From: Lophius americanus
Taxonomy: Eukaryota; Chordata; Actinopteri; Lophiiformes; Lophiidae
Assembly (NCBI GenBank): GCA_037951165.1
Contig: JBBDHG010000009.1
Coordinates: forward strand, 6,971,001 to 7,035,000
Length of the DNA stretch: 64,000 nucleotides
Direction of reading: 5' to 3'
In this document: piece after piece, positions 60,511 to 64,000 of the stretch
Numbering within the stretch: position 1 is the first letter of the stretch
Layout of the letters: each line of letters opens with the position of its first letter
The notes under the pieces: generated by a model
Database searches by the model: none
Seen by the model: only the letters and a program-made list of their open reading frames with translations
What the model was told of the DNA's origin: nothing
Made by a program: the position numbers and the translations under genes

Positions 60511-63500
60511 TTATGTGCTATTCATCAACTTCCGCTTCTTGAGTCGTTCCCGCCAGTTCTCAGGAAGTGCCTCAAAGTTGGCATTCTTGGACGCCTTTCC
60601 TCTGTAGGATTAAAAATGGTGAGAGTTCAGCGAAAGGGTTACCTTGATAGAGATTTTTTTTTTTTAAACTAAAGAATCAAACGAGTGTAGTTACACCATA
60701 TCATAAATATAATTTATTTTATTTAAATATAAACATACGTTACAAACTGCTGTTGCTTCCACTCCTCAATACCCTTCTTGTTAAGCAGATCTCTGTCTTC
60801 ATCACTGGAGCTGCTTTTCTCCTCCTCGTCCAACTCTTTCTGGATGCTCTGCCACTTCTTCACCAGCGAAGGCATTTTGATCTTACTCTTCTTTGACTAC
60901 AGTTACATGGGACAATATTACAATGGAGGTCCTTTTGTTTTGTAGCTGTGTATTTACCATTACCATTACCATACGATGATGTTTTACATATTAAACTTGA
61001 GAAAAACAATCCAGAAGGATTACATTGGGAATACGTACAATAAATATTGACATTTCTTCATACATTATCTATAGACATCATATCTGATATAAATGATCCA
61101 AAATACTGACCTTATCCTTTTTTAATTTCTTGATCTTGTCTGTGGGCAGTGATTTGGCTCCAGGAGGTTCAAGGGGTGGCTGTGATGGTGGCATTGGTGG
61201 TTTAGGAGGAGGAGGAGGAGGGGCTTGGACAGGAGGGGGGGGAGGTTCACAAGGGACCAAAGGGGCAGCGGCGGCCGGCAGACCCCAGTAGGCAATTGCA
61301 GGCAGAGGTGCTAGAGGCAATAAGAAAACTTTATTGCATTAACATGCTGCTAAACGCATTTCAGTCAGTTGGTTCCCTGGTGAGGTTTTCCTCGGTATGT
61401 TTTTTCTACGTATAAACCTACTTTTGTCTCGTCTTGTTTTTATGAAAAAACTGAAGTGATAGTTCATTAATATTAGGGTGGACACAGACTGGGCTCAGGT
61501 CTCTGTTCAGGGGATGGGCAATAATGCCATTAACACTAGCATTTTGGTTTTTAATATGATCAATGTACAGTATACTGTAATTGCAGATGTTGAGTGGTGA
61601 TATAATTTTACCTGCAATGACAGCAGCCTGGGTGTAGAGAATGGGACTGCTGCCAATAATGGTTTTATTCATCTGACCAGCTTTGCGTTTCTGACCCTTT
61701 CCCAAAGGGTTTGGTGACTCTACAATCTGTGTTAGTAACAAAAAAATATATAGTCAACAGCCTATATCTTTTAATCTTTATTTATACATGTAGTACTAGC
61801 AGGTACAACATCAACAGTAAGGTACTAAAATAAGAAACATGATTGCACCAATACCTTCATATTAGCAGTGCCTGGAGGTAAGGGAGGCCTCACACCAGCA
61901 TCTTCTTCAGTTCCCGGGGCTGGAGGCTCCCCATCATTATCATCATCCATTTCCATCTCCACCTCCATGATCTCTTCATCACTGTCAGGAGGTGGAGGAG
62001 GTGGGGGTGGTGAGTCTGGAGGGAGAGGCGGAGGCGGGGGGCAGGTGGAAGGTGGAGGTGGACTGTCAGGAAGAGGAGGTTGAGATGGGGACCAGAGGGA
62101 TGCACTGGGCTGAGGAGGAGGTGCTGGTGGTGCAACAGACGAAGATGTTCCTGTTTGTAGAAAGATCTTATTTATCAAAGCATTTTGTGAAACAATATGC
62201 ACTCAATTCAGAAAAGGGTAACAAAACATTATCCATTCAAAAGTTCAAAATGCAATTTTCATGGTTCCCAATACTCAAATTAAATTTCTTTAAACAACAC
62301 ACTTAACAGTAGTAGCATCAGACTGACCTGTCCCCCCAGCTGATGCAGATGCAGTTTTTGTATCTTCTTGACTGGCCGTCTGAGTCGGGGTACCTTGGCT
62401 TCCCTTCGGATCCTCGTACTTGTCGTCCTCTGTTGGGAAATCCCATTGGGAGACATTGGTCCTGTCGTTCACATAGAAATACCGCCTGTGCTCTCTAAAA
62501 AACAACAGAGATAGAAGGCAAGAGTCTCAGCGATTGACCCGTCGACTGGCTGATTGACATAACCTGGGACGCTGGGGGGAGTGGACAAAATAGCCACCGT
62601 AGGGGGGGCAGGAGTGTTGGTATGGACAGCATCTTTAGCCATCCAAAAGACAGGCCAAATTAGAATGTTGTTATGGCTGTGGATAGGAAACCCACCTTTC
62701 TCTCAAAAACAAAGAAAGCAAGACAAATCATCTGTCCTTCCTGAAAGTTGCATTCAGCAGTTCACACCACTGTTGTCACATTCATTCTGTTTCAGGGTTC
62801 ATTCCCATTCCATTCCCTCCCGGATAAAAGAAAAATGCCAAGGGGGAAGCATCATCATCATCATCATAATCATAGGTCATAAAATAAGCAGCACATTGTC
62901 AACTCATTTTACATCAGATAGAAGAAAATAAACAAAGACATATGAAATAGAGTAGGTCTGACCTGCTGGCTCCCGGTCATAGTTCCATCTTCACCTTTTA
63001 TTTGATGCGTGACATTCCTCGCTTCCAGGGCGTCACTCTGTCAGCATTGCATTCAGAGGGTTGTAGTCCTGTAAAGTGCAAGACTCTCCCGCGCAACCAA
63101 CCTTTCTACAACACCCCCCACCCCACCAATTTCTCCAATGACGGGACCCATAAACAGTCTACAAAATGCCCTCTCGTCAAAGGGATTTAGAGTCTGTGTT
63201 TAGGGATGTGGTGGCAGGTACATTTTACAGGAAGCAGGCTGGCCCAGAGTGGATGCTGCCTTACCAGTATGTGCAAGGCAGAGTACAAGAATTTCATCAC
63301 AGAAACCTGAAGAGTCTGTTTGTGGTAAATATTCTGATCCTCTCGGACTGGTTAAGCTTCTCCCCAAGTCATGTTACAAAGTCTGCAACCTCAGCAATGA
63401 AGGGGTTGAAGTCACATGGTAAGATTTTTGAGGGACGAGGGAGTTTAGAGATGTGAAAGGTAAGGAGCTCGTACCTGTCCCAGTGGCAGGACCAGCCTTT

Positions 63501-64000
63501 AGGGGTGGCGTTAAGTTCATAATAGTTTATGTGTTCGGCAGCTTCCTGCAACCGGCGGCGTAGATAGACCCCGTTCAAAGCGCCCTCCCTCCAGTCAGAA
63601 ATCCGAGTCTAGGGAAAAAGAGAGGGGGCAAAAGGCAAGAGTGAGAAAGGGTCAAGTAAAGATGATACAGATAACAAGAACAGAAGAGTCGTAAGATTGA
63701 TGAGCAACGGGAAGAGTAATTAAAGTAAGTTTCCAGAGCCTTTTGATGGATTGTGATGAGAATTTTAAATATTAAAAATACTACCACATGGCAGTGTGCA
63801 AAACGATATGAAACAAAGTTAGGGTTAAAATGTTTTAGAAATCCCTCTGAGAAAGCTGCATATGAAAGCTAGGCAAGTATTGCTTTGAAATGGAACCATT
63901 GTCCTCTCACCTCAGTTTGTAGCAGGAGCAACTGAAAGTTGGAGATTGCCTTTTTGTTTATCCCCAGGAATTCCATCTTGCTGGTTAAGGTGTTAGCTAG
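60511..64000 (-). CDS. fnbp4: formin-binding protein 4, C-terminal part
   Basis: Eight coding exons on the minus strand: 64000-63911 (partial), 63608-63475, 62494-62328, 62150-61855, 61726-61612, 61310-61111, 60896-60739 and 60601-60511, giving 416 residues of a ~1000-residue protein. The second WW domain is visible (W69 in GWSCHW, W92 in SQWDFP, with EHRRYFYVN between). It is followed by long proline runs around an acidic patch (DSDEEIMEVEMEMDDD). The Lys-rich C-terminus contains KMPSLVKKWQSIQ, IEEWKQQQF and NANFEALPENWRERLKKRK, the signature end of FNBP4. WW domains of FNBP4 bind proline-rich formin FH1 segments; it is a nuclear/spliceosome-associated protein in mammals. The start and first WW domain lie beyond 64000. 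Confidence 0.93.

Noticed and set aside
61868..62306. Gly-rich plus-strand frames
   Set aside because: They are the complement of the fnbp4 polyproline exon.
1..64000. CRISPR arrays, operons, prokaryotic promoters, rRNA genes
   Set aside because: None seen; the window is intron-containing vertebrate DNA.

Overview
The window is vertebrate nuclear DNA, most probably from a percomorph teleost. Six multi-exon protein genes have GT-AG introns and fish-like orthologue sequences, and the spacer DNA is AT-rich and strewn with fish-type retroelement fragments. There is no bacterial, organellar or viral genome organisation. All exon boundaries were built by hand from splice sites, and every junction keeps its reading frame. 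Family assignments rest on remembered human orthologues, not on a search.

Layout from left to right: (1) 1-23.76 kb, plus strand: the 3' two thirds of srgap1 (end of the F-BAR region, RhoGAP, SH3, C-terminal tail and a 2-kb 3' UTR); the 5' part lies outside the window. (2) 24.43-31.09 kb, minus strand: complete ccdc113 (CFAP263), a coiled-coil ciliary protein, in 9 coding exons, convergent with srgap1. (3) 31.1-37.97 kb: a repeat-rich spacer with a tandem duplication, a long TA repeat, rearranged L2-like LINE pieces and an approximately 860-bp fold-back inverted repeat. (4) 37.97-43.18 kb, plus: slc15a5-like proton-coupled oligopeptide transporter (9 exons, 552 aa) with one GC-AG intron. (5) 45.31-47.44 kb, plus: tmem17, a transition-zone membrane protein (5 exons, 184 aa). 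(6) 48.43-56.93 kb, minus: agbl2, a cytosolic carboxypeptidase (21 coding exons, about 946 aa), convergent with tmem17. (7) 56.9-60.5 kb: the agbl2 promoter, a truncated L2-like element and a promoter-like block near 59 kb. (8) 60.51-64 kb, minus: the last 8 coding exons of fnbp4; its 5' end is beyond the window.

Three neighbours, ccdc113, tmem17 and agbl2, all act in cilia (axonemal coiled coil, transition-zone gate, tubulin-tail processing). The ccdc113 and agbl2 starts carry RFX X-box-like sequences. The agbl2-fnbp4 head-to-tail order is also found in mammals. I found no wholly new protein system. The most notable unexplained structures are the fold-back repeat at 36.4-37.26 kb with a consensus X-box between its arms, a nearly identical 20-bp module at 45.16 and 59.07 kb, the GC-AG intron in slc15a5, and several perfect short hairpins.
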